Assembly: GCA_015143295.1 (NCBI GenBank)
Contig: CM026554.1
Span: 54,620,627 to 54,684,626 of the forward strand
DNA: 64,000 nt
Reading direction: 5' to 3'
Source: Tetracentron sinense
Taxonomy: Eukaryota > Streptophyta > Magnoliopsida > Trochodendrales > Trochodendraceae
Shown: piece by piece, positions 10,437-22,507 of the stretch
Position numbering within the stretch: the first letter of the stretch is position 1
Layout: the number at the start of each line of letters is the position of its first letter
Notes under the pieces: generated by a model
Told to the model about the DNA's origin: nothing
What the model saw: only the letters and a program-made list of their open reading frames with translations
Database searches by the model: none
Translations under genes and position numbers: made by a program

Positions 10437-13400
10437 TCATTTTAATAGAGGGGCATAAGGGGCAGGGCAGGGAGATATAGTGTGATCAGGTAACTGGTTA
10501 ATCAATTCATCTGTAGCCTGAAGGCATGCATTTAGCATTTTCTTTTCCAACTTGACAAGCTGGGTAGCAACTTGCTTCTTTGGATCCAAATTCCAATCTG
10601 TCAACTGATTCATCATAGAATGGGAAGTATCCTTACTAAGGCTCAATGAAGAAATATTAAAACAGGATCAAAGATCTCAGTAAAAGTTACCAAGGCTTCA
10701 TCTTCGCACAAGGTAGTAGGGTAGCCAGCCAGCCGGCCCCTAAAATAATCAGCAAGTTGGTCCAGAACTGCTCGTTCAATACAAGGGCTCACCTGTTGGC
10801 ATTCATCAAATGTTATCATGTATATCTTATGCAGCATTTCAGTAAGATTGTTCCAGAAAGCATAGTGATGATTGATGCGGGCATCCAAAAGCCCAATGAA
10901 TTTTAGGTTTAGCAGAGGCGGAGGAAGAAGAAGAAGACCCCCATGTCACTTTGGATAGATGATTTGAGGTATTGAAGACCTCATATGCACACATAGATCA
11001 TTAGGAAGACCCCACAATGGAAAGATGTGCATATGGCCTGGTTTAGTATGATTTACCATAATTTTAAAGCCCAGTGGGCTGGAATTTTAGTTAGGGAAGA
11101 AACAATTTATTAGTCTTGGTTTACTATAGTCTTTTTATGTGTTTTGGGTATTTGAGTCTTTCTACCAATAGGGTTTCAACTATTTAAAAGACCTTTTTTT
11201 TTGCTGTAAATTTTTAGTTAATGAATCATAATCAAAGATTAGAGGCTTTTGAGTAATAATCTCCAATGATTGGAAATTGGTGTGATGCCATGGGAGTGAT
11301 TCCCTAAGAGATCTAAGGTATGTTCTTCAGTTTTTCTCTATTATTTCTATTGTTCGCCTTTGATTTTCTGCTTTCTCATTGAAACCCAAATTCACAAAAA
11401 CCCTAGATCCTGTTTCCCTTGCAAGAAACCTAAAACCTAGCCTTCCCCGTGACTGTTACAGCCTTCCCAGCCATCTCTATTGGCTGTCGCACCTGTCTCC
11501 TACCTCCCCATTGCTGCTACAGTGAATCCCCACCTCCCTGCCCTATTCCAGAACAGCCGCAGCCCTCCCCCTGTTATTCCAGCACAGTCGCAAGCCCCCC
11601 CTATCCCTGTCCTTGCTGCCACACCAGCACCAAACCCAACCCCTTTGCTTTGCTGTCCAGACCTGTCCAACAGCATATACAGTCCCCCCTATTGTTGCCA
11701 AACCTGTTCCCTAGTCCTTGTGGCTGCTGTAGCATCTCCCAACCTTTCCCTATTGCTGTCCCAGCCATACTACAAGCCCAGAACAGTCTGTCCTACTGTT
11801 GCAAGCTTGTTACCCTTGCCTCATTACTATTACAACAACTCTAGATACCTCTAATTGTTGTTACAGCAGTCAGACTTCACTCCATTGCAATCATAATCCA
11901 TCAAATATTCCCAAAACCCTAAAACAGGAATACCTGAACCCTAGTTTAATTCCAAACCATCGAATTGGATGAGAAATCTGCATTGAATTAAGAGCAATCC
12001 TTAAGCTTGTGGAAATATAGTATTCCATACAACCCTTGCAGATGTAATTGAGGGTCGCATTGTAGGTTTGCGACGTGACCTCAACTTGTTATAAAATTGT
12101 TTTCTTGAATTTTCTTGATTAATTATTTGTGATAAGATTTTTATTTTATAGTTTTCGTTATTCTTGTTAATCAAGTCTTGATCTCAGCACATTATATTTT
12201 AGGCCATTGCATAGTCCTACTCAAAGATGTTGCAAATTGGATCTATGATGAGATCATTCAAGCAATTTTGTGAAATTCACAATAACATAAATTGCATAAC
12301 TTCAACAATATGGATTGGAGCCTTAAACATTCATTAAATCTAATTAGAAACAAACTTCTATAATTCATCTTCCTCATACAAAGAGGGCAACTTGAGGTTA
12401 AAAAATAAAGAAGCCTAGTAGTGTTTACATGTCCAAAATACCATATTTTTTGCATTAAAGGTACAAATCCAATCAGACTTGCATAAAAGTGCATCTGGAT
12501 TAGTAAAGAAAGTTGTTTGGCTTCTAAAAGAGCATAGCCTAAACAAGATTTGTCAGCCTTTTGACTGCTCAGCCTACCCATATTCGATGAAATTCTTATT
12601 CATAGTTGCTAAAGATTCCTTAGTGTAAAGCATATCCATTCTAAGTATCTACTTCGTACAAAATGATGATGTAAAGATTAAAAATGCCATTACTTTTACA
12701 AAGTCGTAAAAGTCTACATAGATTATATCCCCGCCGATTGCTACATAGAACTATAAATTCAAAAGAAATAAAAGTCAGAAGTTGAATAAGATAAACTTAC
12801 AGGACATATAGGACCTTGGGATGAAATAACTGACTGCATCTCAGAAGGATCTGAGACATAACCTAATCGCAGATAAGGAAGCATATCTGAAACTGCTTCT
12901 TTTTCTTTCCCCACATACACCTGCAGCATGGGTATATCATGACGCGCAAAATAAAAAAGGATAACACTGTTTTAAAAGGCAAAGCCATGAGAAGTGTTAG
13001 GACCTCTAGGTACATGAGGCTCCCTCATTCTTTAATTAAAAAAAGAATTAGAAATTAGAAAAATTGCAAAAGGATTTTTTAAAATGCAATAAAGAACTTA
13101 GTATTATATATATAAAGGAAATATGATATAAATGATTCAACCATCATATAGAAAGAAAAAAGATAAAATTTACTAGAGGCAAGCAAAAGCTGCTATTTAG
13201 AGTATTTCTTTGGTTTATATATATATATATATATAACAAAAGACAGATGATATTCGGTTGAGTGGTGGATTTTGGATTCAACCAAACAGTTGTAAAGTCA
13301 CACAAAATGGGAAAATAAAATTTGAAGTCCCAGTTATATGCTAGATCATTTTTTAGGTTAATATTTGAGGCACATACCTTAGACATAAAGCAAGCCTCAA

Positions 13401-16400
13401 GGAATAAGGCATGCACCTCAAGTGAGCTTCACACTATGAGGCTTAAGCCTTAAGGTTGAGCCTCACCTCAAAACGAGCCTTAAGGCATAAGCCTCACACT
13501 CACACGCCTTTTAAAACACTTAAGGGGGGAAAAATAGAAGTAAAACATAAGACAAAGCTAATCATTAAGGATTTTGATTTTCATACATGAAAAACTTGTA
13601 CGGATAGTTTTCCATTTCTTTGAGCAACCAATCTCTTGTCCTGATATTGAGGATCCTCAGTGTTCAAGGATGCCTGGATCAAATAGGCCATAAAGTATAT
13701 GAATCCATAAGAAGGGAGCTAACATGGGAAACAGAAGAGTTGCACATGGAGGAGAATGGAACTCCAATTTCACCTCAATAACTATTCGGTCATACGAATT
13801 ATCTTCATCAACAAAACCATAGTTTAGAAGCAATCTTGAATTTGGCTGTGGCCCACACCTACAAAAAATACCAACTTTATGTGTATAACTAAATAAATCA
13901 TGGAGTGCAGTGCAGCAATGGCGATGCAGGAAAAGCCAAGTTGTCAACATGATGATGCAAGAGAAACTCAATATTATGGGCTGAATGACCATTTACATGG
14001 GCTTACTGACCCTTTACATGATCTCAAATGAAGAAAATATTATACCAGACAACAATTGATTCCCCAGCCTTATAGGGACGGTCAACCACCAGTTGAACAG
14101 CACCCTCTACAGCAGTCAACATCGCCTTGCAGTTGCTTCTGTATGCTAGAAGTGGGGGGCCTAGAGGAACTAAAGCAAATCTTCGCGCCAAATTGACTTT
14201 CTGAGTTCACCAGAGAGTTAAATCTTTAAGTCAAGATGCCTTTACAGAGTAAAATAGCATGCTTTCATAGATAAAAACATATCTTAAGTTCAAAGATAGT
14301 GAAAACCGAAAGGCAGTAATAAGGATGAACATGTTAAATGGTCTGAGTAGTTAGCTTGATTTCAACCACTAGTTACTGTTCATTAACCCAATTTTCAAAG
14401 TATTTTGTAGTCTTCCATGCTGTTTTGACACCACCATCATGATTTCCACCACATATAGCCCAAATATAACTATCATTGATGCTCAGAAATAATTGGTAAA
14501 GAAAATTTTTAGAACACAATCATACAAAAATTTAGTGCAGGGACTGATAACTATGAATAGTGTAGATAAGATGGAAATAACTTATTGTCCATTTGAAAGC
14601 AGTAATCAGAGGCCGGATGAAAGACATAGAAATTCACTAATAAGATCGGGTAACTATTATGACAAATTTCTTCAATGCAGCCATCGGTGATTAAGTCAAA
14701 CATAAAGATTTTATCCCAGCCCATGAATTAAATTTCTGCATCTAATATACAGAGCAAAACATACTGTAGAAGTCTTGTCTTTTTCAGAAAGTAAAATACT
14801 CTCTTGGAATTTTGTGCTCATTTTAGGCTGCAGCATAATTTAAGAAAGTGAACGAGACAGGATTCTTCAGACATAATAAATACATTTTTAAAAAAACACT
14901 TAAATCACTATAGAATATTTCATTCAAGTTCCGGAATATATAGGATATTCCAGCAGCAGGGACACAATATTACCTGCAAATGCACAACGCAAGACTGTAC
15001 TGCAACAAAAGCTTGTTTGAAAATCTCAAATGGAAAGGCCTCAGTCGGAATATCGTATGGATATTGCTGCAAAATATAAAATCGATAGTCATGATGATAT
15101 CATATTATGGTTCATAATCCCAGATGACAAATAACAGCAAAGACATTCAAGAAGTTTCAAAAGAGAAAAATGCAAATAGATTTTAAAACAAAGAAACACT
15201 AAAGTAATTTTCTAATGGCAACCGAAACTACTTATGAAAATGACCTGAAACAGAGACCCAGCCATAAACCAGACCGTGTCAAGCTCATTATACTCTCTCT
15301 TGATTCCTTCGGCTCTTTCAAGAACTTCAGCCTGAATTATCACCAGAAAGCTGTCTCAGCACTTTGGAATTGTTAAGCATTTCTTATCAACTTATATCTT
15401 TTGAGAGGAAGGCATGCGTACACAATGGGATCAGCATTTCTTTAACATCAGTAATAGAAGTAAAGCAGCTGGTACCTTTGTAGGACTGCCAGTCAGGTAA
15501 CCAAGTTCAGATTCTGACCATAAAAGTGGAGATTCCACAGCTAGTTGACCCCTCCCTCCTTGGCGATCAAGCTCCCTAATATATGGGGACCAGAAAGAAT
15601 CCCCACCTTCTTTCTTCTCATACATGAGATACAGTGCCAAGCAGGCCAATTCGGACAGTTTGTTTGTTGTTAACAATTCCACTGCAAGAATAATCAAGCT
15701 GTCAGTAAAAGTTATGCTGCTGCTTAAACAAACTCTCCAAGGAGCTAGAGTTACCAATAATGTCATCACCACTGTCAATCATGGTACCCCAGATAGAATT
15801 TTGAAATCAGAAACTCCTAAATGCAAATGTCCGTTACTATCTTGATAATAAAATTTGTGTATTAACCATCGCATTTTAAAATCATCTCGACCAGTTAACT
15901 TCTAACATGAAATATCATAAAATTTTAGGGGACATGCACCATTACGAAATAAATCTCGTAAATTGCGTATAGCTAAACCATTAGAGAACAAAAATTGCAA
16001 ATTGGAGTCGAGTATAATTCACACTGCAAGCAGAAGTTTGGACTCCAGATAGATTCAAGTGTAACAAAATACGAAAGAGAATGATTTATAAAAGGAGGAA
16101 ACAAATTTGCATTAACCATGAGAAACTGTATATTAAATTGAGGAAATTGTGATTGTGAACATACCATTAATATCAGAGAATTAAATGATAAATACAACTT
16201 ACCAATTGTCTCGTTTCCTAGAACTCTCTCAAGTGTTACAACCAATGAATTCGGTACCGAAAACGCAACATCACCCGCCTGCAAAAAGCCATCAAATTTT
16301 ACCAGAAAGACGAGAAAGGAAATAGTGGAAAACTGTTAGGTTAAAACAACAAATTTTACCTGAAGATCCTCGCTCGCTGCGACATAATGGATCGGCCGAT

Positions 16401-16731
16401 GTTTATCATCATGCGAAGGCCTTTCCTTAAGAACGACCTTGCAAGGAGGAAGTCCTTGGCTATGCATCCATGATTTCAAATCTCCAGATTCCTCTTCTTT
16501 CTTGATGACGGCTTCACGAGACTTGCCGTCCTCTTTACGCGAGCCAGTAAGTAAGGTATCGGCACTGGAAGACGAACATATATTTCTGCGACGAACCAGC
16601 CGAAATGCAGTAGAATTCTTAGGGGTTTTCAAAATTGAAATCGAAACCCTAGAGAAAACAGAGAGCGGACGATGAGAATAATGACGAATGGGAGACGTAA
16701 TGCAGCTCTTCTGTAGATAAGCAACATCCAT
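10437..16731 (-). CDS. SET-domain protein, Rubisco large-subunit methyltransferase (LSMT) family, At3g07670-like
   Basis: Eleven coding exons join in frame to 516 aa: 16731-16360, 16278-16203, 15681-15476, 15331-15245, 15066-14974, 14200-14046, 13858-13774, 13673-13587, 12920-12801, 10792-10691, 10604-10437 (TGA). All junctions are GT-AG. Residues 1-75 are Ser/Arg-rich with few acids, fitting a plastid transit peptide. A split SET fold follows (about 90-360), with NKLSELACLALYLMYEK, LLWSESELGYLTGSPTK and LLLNYGFVDEDNSYDR. A Rubis-subs-bind C-terminal domain (about 385-516) includes SPCIERAVLDQLADYF and ends CPAPYAPLLK. Family members methylate lysines on plastid Rubisco or aldolase using S-adenosylmethionine. 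The usual NHS motif is replaced by LLAYRSNCKAML, so activity is uncertain. From memory, length and order fit Arabidopsis At3g07670 (about 504 aa). The 2-kb intron 9 carries an LTR-type fragment. Confidence 0.9.
10990..11950 (+). mobile_element. Non-autonomous LTR element fragment with pyrimidine-rich leader
   Basis: This lies in an intron of the SET-domain gene. A TATA-like TATTTAAAAG at about 11190 and a GCCATGG...GTGATTCC segment near 11290 look like the R/U5 part of an LTR. They are followed by AACCCTAGATC and about 450 bases of C/T-rich sequence with repeated TGTTACAGC / TGCTGTC words. The same arrangement recurs inverted at 49340-50100. The two overlapping Pro-rich open frames at 11449-11854 are products of this composition, not genes. 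Confidence 0.5.
13350..13521. mobile_element. Partial copy of the GAGGCT / TGTTTTAAA MITE family
   Basis: Repeated GCCTCA and AAGCCTTAAGG words end in GCCTTTTAAAACACTTA, the inverted form of the end seen at 8521. Only one terminus is clear. It lies in the intron between exons 8 and 9 of the SET-domain gene. Confidence 0.45.
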
Positions 16732-17426
16732 GGCGTCTGCTTTTTAGTCCAAACCCTAAGTGAATGAGAATTAGAGATTGGTGTTCCCGCGTTGAATGGA
16801 CATTGTTGTGAATATAGTTGCAGGAAGCATTGTCTGTCAGAAAGCGATAAGATATACAACTGGACTGAGAGAGAAATCGAAGCCGATTGAAGGGAAGGAG
16901 AAACAAAAAAATCTGGAGTCAATTTTGATTACACCAAAATACTTCCAATCACTAGACAGTAAGAAATGACTACTACATGCTTATGGCTCAGTAGTCAAGT
17001 CTAATGATGCTAGGAGCATATCATCTGCGGCATCGGATTACCTCTGGCGGACGCCGGAAAATTGTGGTCGGGCATCACATATCATCCGACATGTGGCGAT
17101 AAAAATGAGAGAAGTCATTTCATTTACTTTCCATCAGACATGTGGCGACATATAAGTGGTTTACTCGAATTTTTTTTATGACAAAAAAAAAAATACATAA
17201 CTCAAACGAGTCAAATGAGTTGGGCCGAGTTTACTCGATTTTTAGTGTCACTTCCAAGTTTACTCACTTTTCGGGTTGAGTCAACTCGACCGAGTTTCGG
17301 GTTGATTTGTCGAGTTTTAATACAAAATTCTAAATAACAAGTGGTTGTTTTTTTTGGATAACGTATCTAATTTGTTTTTCGAATGGTGCATTGGGAGTAA
17401 TGTAGAACACTGGGAAACTTCGACAA
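16732..17426. promoter_or_regulatory. 5' UTR and upstream region of the SET-domain gene
   Basis: Minus-strand sequence upstream of the start codon at 16731 contains CACTTAGGGTTTGG (about 16747-16760), and the first 200 bases look like 5' UTR. Further out, 17130-17320 is AT-rich with repeated ACTCGA/TCGAGT words. No other gene is seen before the MITE at 17427. Confidence 0.4.
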
Positions 17427-17829
17427 TAGGTATGGCAATGGGTGGGTTTAGGCTGGGGTGCCCCCATCCTGACCCCACCCCTAATGGAAAATTCCTACCC
17501 AAACCTGGGGCGGGGCAAGTCGCTTCAAAATTTTCAAAGCATTTCTTAAACCCGTCCCGGTCCCGTTAAGCACTATATGGGGCGGGTCAGGGCTATATTT
17601 CATATTATATCTCCATTAAGAATGAGTAATTTTAGTATTAAAGTATGGGTAAAATAGTGATTTGATATTATAAACAGGATGAAGCAGACTAAAGTCATCC
17701 CCGGCCCGAACCCGATTAGGGTTTAACATCGTAATCTGAAACCCGCCCCTACCCCCTTTAAATGCTCCCCAAACCCGTCCCAATAGGGGCGGGGTGGGTT
17801 ACCAATTAGCCCAACCATTGCCATCCCTA
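17427..17829. mobile_element. Ac-like hAT MITE (403 bp)
   Basis: The ends are inverted: TAGGTATGGCAATGGGTGGG left; TAGGGATGGCAATGGTTGGG as the reverse complement of the right end. They match the Ac-type hAT form TAGGGATG... The flanks TTCGACAA (17419-17426) and TTCAATAA (17830-17837) agree at 6 of 8 positions, consistent with an aged 8-bp target duplication. The interior is rich in GGGGCGGG words and non-coding. Confidence 0.7.
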
Positions 17830-17837
17830 TTCAATAA

Positions 17838-18540
17838 TGTTGCAAGAGGCTAAATTAATTCTGTCGGAATGAGATGGTTCAGGTTTCGTGCTTTTTGGCT
17901 GAAGTCAGCAGTTCTTTTAGCTAGCTTACAGATTCGATGAATGTGGACCTCAATGGGTTAGTGGTTTATTTTATAATGTATTAGGCAGATGTAGTGGAAA
18001 TGTGGGACATCGACAGTAGGACTCAATGAGCTTTCTAGCAGTCGGGCGGCCATTGATGAAGCCGAATATGACAAATTGGGCATGTAATTGTCGCACTTCC
18101 TATAGGTTTCCGCATGTCCGGAATAAGAAGATGAGAGCTAGAATTCTTGCCGGACTTTTAACTATGGGTTCCCAAGGAAGGACAATTCATTTACTTTGGG
18201 ACGAGATGGAGGCATAGTGATGATTACTAGTGCTTTCTGTTTATGTTATTGAGTGTTATTTGCAACTATCCGGGCCGGGGGGATCAATCTGTGGGATGGA
18301 AGGTTGTTCAAGGCTTCTTGCATTTTTCCTCAACGGCTAATCATTGCCACATAATTTTTTAATTTATAGCATTTCTCTTTATTTATTTTAGTATTTTTCG
18401 AAAAAAAAATTAAAATCCTTACTGTAAACTTCATTGCGAATCGGGGGATACACACCGACTTAATTGTAGATTTTTTTAATATAAAATATTCGTCGGTTAA
18501 AACCTCATAAGTAGAGTTAAAGTGGGCTTTGTGAGGAACA
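17838..18540. other. Gene-free stretch before the mitochondrial insert
   Basis: No recognisable gene. Short open frames occur (for example 18026-18217) without known motifs. Base composition shifts from AT-rich to near 50% GC around 18540. Confidence 0.4.
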
Positions 18541-19412
18541 ATAATCCTCTCCTTGGGTGATTATTGCTTGGAGAAATAGCCCCCTCTTCGACCTGAGGAG
18601 GGGACTATTCCTCCTTTCTCTCGTAATGTTCCCTACCGAGACAACAGAACTCTCTACCAGGATGGGTTTGCTTTACACATACCTGATTACCTGCTACCCT
18701 TGATTGATTCCCCTTCCCCTTCTATCCTCAGTACTAGAGATGGCTAGCAGATATCATGTCATGGGGCGGGGCATTGAGGTCAGCTATAACAGTCATCGTA
18801 TAAGGCCGCCAGATTGTCTGGGAGAGAGAGAGCCCTTCCCACTCGAGCTTGGGAAATGAGGTAGACGCCATCACAGACTGGATGGGGGAGAGGGATAATG
18901 TTAAGAGGTCGTGCGACATGAAGACATTGATAGCAATATGAGGTAAGTTCCCATCAGGACTTCGACGTTGCGAAAAGGTGCCCCTAAGCCCAGAGTTTTC
19001 TAGGTCGGAAGCGAAAGGCGAGTCTGGTCCTGCAGGAGATAGGGAGGATCCGACAGAAGTACGAAATTCCGATTGTTCAGAGAATCAGATCGGTTCTATT
19101 AAGGACAGGTCGTATTGACCCCACTTGACCTTCCCACTCGACGGGAAGCTTTCCCTACTAACCTCGCAAAATGGAATGAATGTAAGAAGCGACTGATGAG
19201 TGAGAGCGCAAGTTTCTTTCTCTAGATGCGCACCCCTATTAGTCAAGTTTGTCTTTAGGAGAACCAGCAAAGACAGATCCGGGAGGCTAGATCTTGAGAT
19301 GTTCCAGAGCTGGGACCTTAAGATACAGACTACGACATAAACTTATACCAATACACACCAATAAACCATCGGCCCGCCAGTAGCAGAGGGGGTTCGATTC
19401 CCATTATACGCG

Positions 19413-19482
19413 ATGTGGCGAAAAAGACTGATTCAACGAGATATGCCTTGCATGCATTAAGATTTAAAACTTGCTCGGGCGA
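19413..19482 (+). pseudogene. rps4: Mitochondrial rps4 5' end fragment
   Basis: From an ATG at 19413 the frame reads MWRKRLIQRDM, then meets a stop; a shifted frame continues LRFKTC. This resembles the start of plant mitochondrial ribosomal protein S4 (MWLLKKLIQRDI...LRFQTC). Similarity stops after about 70 bases, so it is a broken shard in the mitochondrial insert. Confidence 0.5.
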
Positions 19483-20488
19483 GGCGAGAGCAGCCGAAGC
19501 CCACTCTCCAACAGCAGTCCACAACAGCACCGTTCCACACCAGTGCACAACTCGAGACGCGTCACCACACACTTTACAGTGCATACGAACGGGGGCGAGT
19601 TGGAAACCCCGTGCGTGGTTCAGAGAGGACAGGATCCTCCGCGAGATAGTTGCACTTCCTCTCCCTATTGGTCGAGCAGGGCTAGAGCTTCCTTCATGGG
19701 CTCGAGTGCTCTAACTTATAGTTATAGTTCCCGCGGGCAGATAGGAATTCTTCTTGAATGGCTTGCTTTGAACTCAGTCTTCTCGGGTGCTTGCAGGAAC
19801 GGTGCTTCCTGTAGGGTGCCTTCACTCGGCTCCTTTAGTGGTCAGCCCTGACCTTCCGTAATGGGGGGCATACAATGAGGCAAGTAGGATGCCTGGACAT
19901 ATCCATGCTTACCTAGCTTGTTCTGAAAACAGAGAAAGCAGGAGCGAGAGACGCTAGAAGCCGCTGCCATAAGAAATGCTACTGAGACTAATACCGCGAA
20001 TGCTACCGATATCGGAGCTGCTTACTGACGGTCCTTCGCTTACTTCTCTGGAGTCAACGATGCCGCTTTTTCCGTCATGGAGACTGCTAGCCCTTGGGAT
20101 GGACCGGCTTATTGGCTTAATGCTCTCGTTCGTTCTCTGACGCGCCCGATAAAGCGAAGGATAGGGATTGCCGCTCGTGTCTTGATTGATTAATCGTCCG
20201 ATCTCACTCGAGATGCGCCGCCTCTAGCCAGTAAAGATCTTTTTTGTTGTTGAGTGGGTCCCCTTACTCGCGAAGACATTTGCTTCCTGTCGTTAGGGAG
20301 ACTAGAGTTGGTGATCATGGTGAGCGACAAGAGCGAGAGAGATTTTCTGATCTTCAGCGAGTGACAGCACGATAGATAGACTAACCAAGCAGAGGGAGGG
20401 ACGACATGAATTCTTTACTTATCGCAAGAAGGAACGACAGCTCGCCAACGCCAACACCTACTCATGGAAGACGGCATTTCCATCGCGA

Positions 20489-20505
20489 AGGATTCAATCC
20501 AGCCA

Positions 20506-20539
<34 letters not shown>

Positions 20540-20554
20540 CCCCAGTCGAAGACC
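20489..20554 (-). pseudogene. rrn18: 3' end of mitochondrial 18S rRNA (rrn18), truncated
   Basis: The minus strand reads through AAGTCGTAACAAGGTAGCCG, then GGGGAACCTGTGGCTGGATT. This is the universal 3' end of small-subunit rRNA, with the GGCTGGATTGAATCC ending of plant mitochondria. Only about 65 bases are present; the rest of the rRNA is missing, so it is not functional. Confidence 0.8.
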
Positions 20555-20820
20555 AAAGGAAATGTTTCGGTCTGCAGGAGAGGCATCTGACTTTCTTACT
20601 TACTTTCCTACTGACTGAATCACTTGAATCAGTTGAAGGAGCTTTCTATAGGAAGAGTTACGACTCAGCCTAGTTGTCGGAACGAATCGTTTGCTTTATC
20701 GAACAAAGCTTTATTAGGGGTCTTGGTTGGCCCCCTATTTTCAACCATTAGAGCTGGTGTCGACCATCTTTGCGATACGGACGCGCCAAACTACCTCCGT
20801 TTGGAGAATCTTCTATGATG

Positions 20821-20893
20821 TCGGAATACGAATGAGATCAGAAAGGCCATCATTGGGGCAAACGATGCAATAGCTTCGGTCAACACCACGGAT
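20821..20893 (-). pseudogene. atp9: Mitochondrial atp9 3' end fragment
   Basis: The minus strand encodes LTEAIASFAPMMAFLISFVF, matching the C-terminal helix of plant mitochondrial ATP synthase subunit 9 (LTEAIALFAPMMAFLILFVF). The upstream sequence (GLGLAGVVLSVV) does not match atp9, so it is a chimeric or shard copy, as is common in plant mitochondrial intergenic DNA. It is inside the NUMT and not expected to be expressed. Confidence 0.6.
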
Positions 20894-21989
20894 AGAACGA
20901 CACCAGCAAGACCAAGACCTTTTTGAGCGACAGCATGGCGTCTTCCTCTCATCAGTAAAAAGATTATGAAAGTATTGTTACCCTTGTTCCTAGTGGCCTG
21001 AAGTTGAAGTCGTGATCCCTGGGCCAGCCCATGTGTCGCGCAAGAACCAAGAAATGGTAGTGGAGTTGCTTACGGGCTATGAGGGGTGGTGTATCATGGT
21101 GCTCTTCAATCTCATTTCACCCGAATAAGAAGAAGGGGCGGGGAGTCCACAAGAGTTTGATCTTCGGTGCCGGCTCTTGTCTCGGCTCTTTCTCGGACTC
21201 CTCTAGCTTCGGTGAAGAATCACAACCACTCGTGGATGCGATGAAAAAAGGGTTCTTTGCTAGCCAAACACCTGTCAACCAACCATCCTTTCCTTGTCCG
21301 AGATTGAAGTTAGGAGACCAAAGTAGAGGGACGATAGCAAGGATTCAAAGAAGTCTACTCGTCGTTGAGACTTTCCGTCTGCAAGAATAGCCACCCACTT
21401 CGATTATCCAGACGAGGATTCGGTGCCGTCTTAAAACGCTTTGTTTTCATCTTGACAGATCCATCGGTCGTCGTTCGAATCGGGAGAGGTTGTGGTGGTA
21501 ACCCCCGCAGCTTCATCTAGAGCCGGGCGTCCAGCCGTGTACCCTTAGTTGAGTGCCGTCAGGGGGCCTTAGAGCGACTCTTTTCTTCATATTCCTCGGG
21601 GGATAAAGCTCTTATTGGACAACTACAAGCAGATTCAGGGAAACTACTTGATTGTTCTTCGACAATGAAATCAGTAACACAATTGGAGTGGGCTGTCCCT
21701 CCCTCTTTACACTTTTTATAGGACCGGTTGTCTGCCCACGGGTGCCCCTCTCTCCATAAGCCTTTTTTGCTTCAGAATGAGGAATTACGTGAAGAGAAGA
21801 GAAATATGGGTCGTGACATACCGCGGGATAAAAAAAACAGAAAAGGTAAATTGTAATACAGCACCTTCATTCACTCGTCTTGCTACTTCAGAACTGTTCA
21901 GCGGACACGTGGAGTCGAAGCGGCTTTGGAATCAATTCCTTATGTAGGGCTAGTGGCCGTAGTCTCAGTTTCTGGTAGTAGTAGCCGAC

Positions 21990-22499
21990 TAGGCCCGTCA
22001 AAAAAGCCCGAGTGAAAGGATACCCGGCCTAGCCCTTCAAAACCCACCAAAGCCCGACCCTTTTCCAGCCCTTGGGCCGGGTATGGTCCAAAATCAAGAA
22101 ACTCTTCTTCCATAGGGCCGGGTTAGGGTTGACCCATGCCCGGCCCAGCCCGCCCTACCCTCTTTAATAATACTTAATTTAAGTTTTAAAATTACTAATA
22201 TAACCCCCATTAATAATATTAACACGGGGTATATACATAATTTCACAACCCAAACCTCTTTATATACCAATTTTTATTGAAATTCAACACAAATTTTTTC
22301 ACTAAGTTCAATATGTTATATGATTGTGTCACATATTTGAATGGTTTTCTTGAACAAAATCTCACTCTCTTCCGGCCCTTTGGCTTGGTCCAGCCCCGCC
22401 CTAGCCTTTGAGGATACAACTAGGGCCCTAGTCTTATAGGGAAGGGTAGGGCTAGGGTTGACCCCGGCATTGCCCCTAGCCGGCTCTTTGACAACCTTA
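21990..22499. mobile_element. hAT MITE with perfect 8-bp target duplication (510 bp)
   Basis: The flanks TAGCCGAC at 21982-21989 and 22500-22507 are identical. Terminal inverted repeats are imperfect: TAGGCCCGTCAAAAAAGCCC left versus TAAGGTTGTCAAAGAGCC as the reverse complement of the right end. GGGCCGGG-type words are concentrated near both ends around an AT-rich non-coding middle. It inserted at or in the right edge of the mitochondrial block. Confidence 0.8.
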
Positions 22500-22507
22500 T
22501 AGCCGAC

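Larger units (their letters stand above)
18541..21981. other. Nuclear insert of mitochondrial DNA (NUMT), about 3.4 kb
   Basis: Over this interval the DNA is near half G+C and has the look of plant mitochondrial intergenic sequence, with evenly mixed bases and no introns or MITE debris. It contains pieces of three mitochondrial genes: rps4 5' end (19413), rrn18 3' end (20489) and atp9 3' end (20821). Their order and truncation fit rearranged mitochondrial intergenic DNA, which often carries gene shards. The right edge is at or near the hAT element at 21990; the left edge is estimated from composition. Open frames inside have no family signature. Confidence 0.75.

Noticed and set aside
11449-11854. 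Two overlapping Pro/Ser-rich frames of 124-131 codons
   Set aside because: Both reflect C/T-rich repetitive leader sequence of an LTR-type fragment; no domain is recognised.
10437-16731. Identification of the SET-domain gene as pTAC14
   Set aside because: The sequence blocks (SPTK, LDQLADYF, CPAPYAPLLK) match the At3g07670-type protein as I recall it, and not pTAC14.
19360-19412. Possible tRNA gene end (GGTTCGATTCCC)
   Set aside because: No cloverleaf could be built around the T-loop-like word; it is probably the 5' flank of the rps4-like fragment.
19415-19851. Open frames of 99 and 126 codons in the mitochondrial insert
   Set aside because: Chance frames in GC-richer DNA; only the short rps4-like start at 19413 resembles a known gene.
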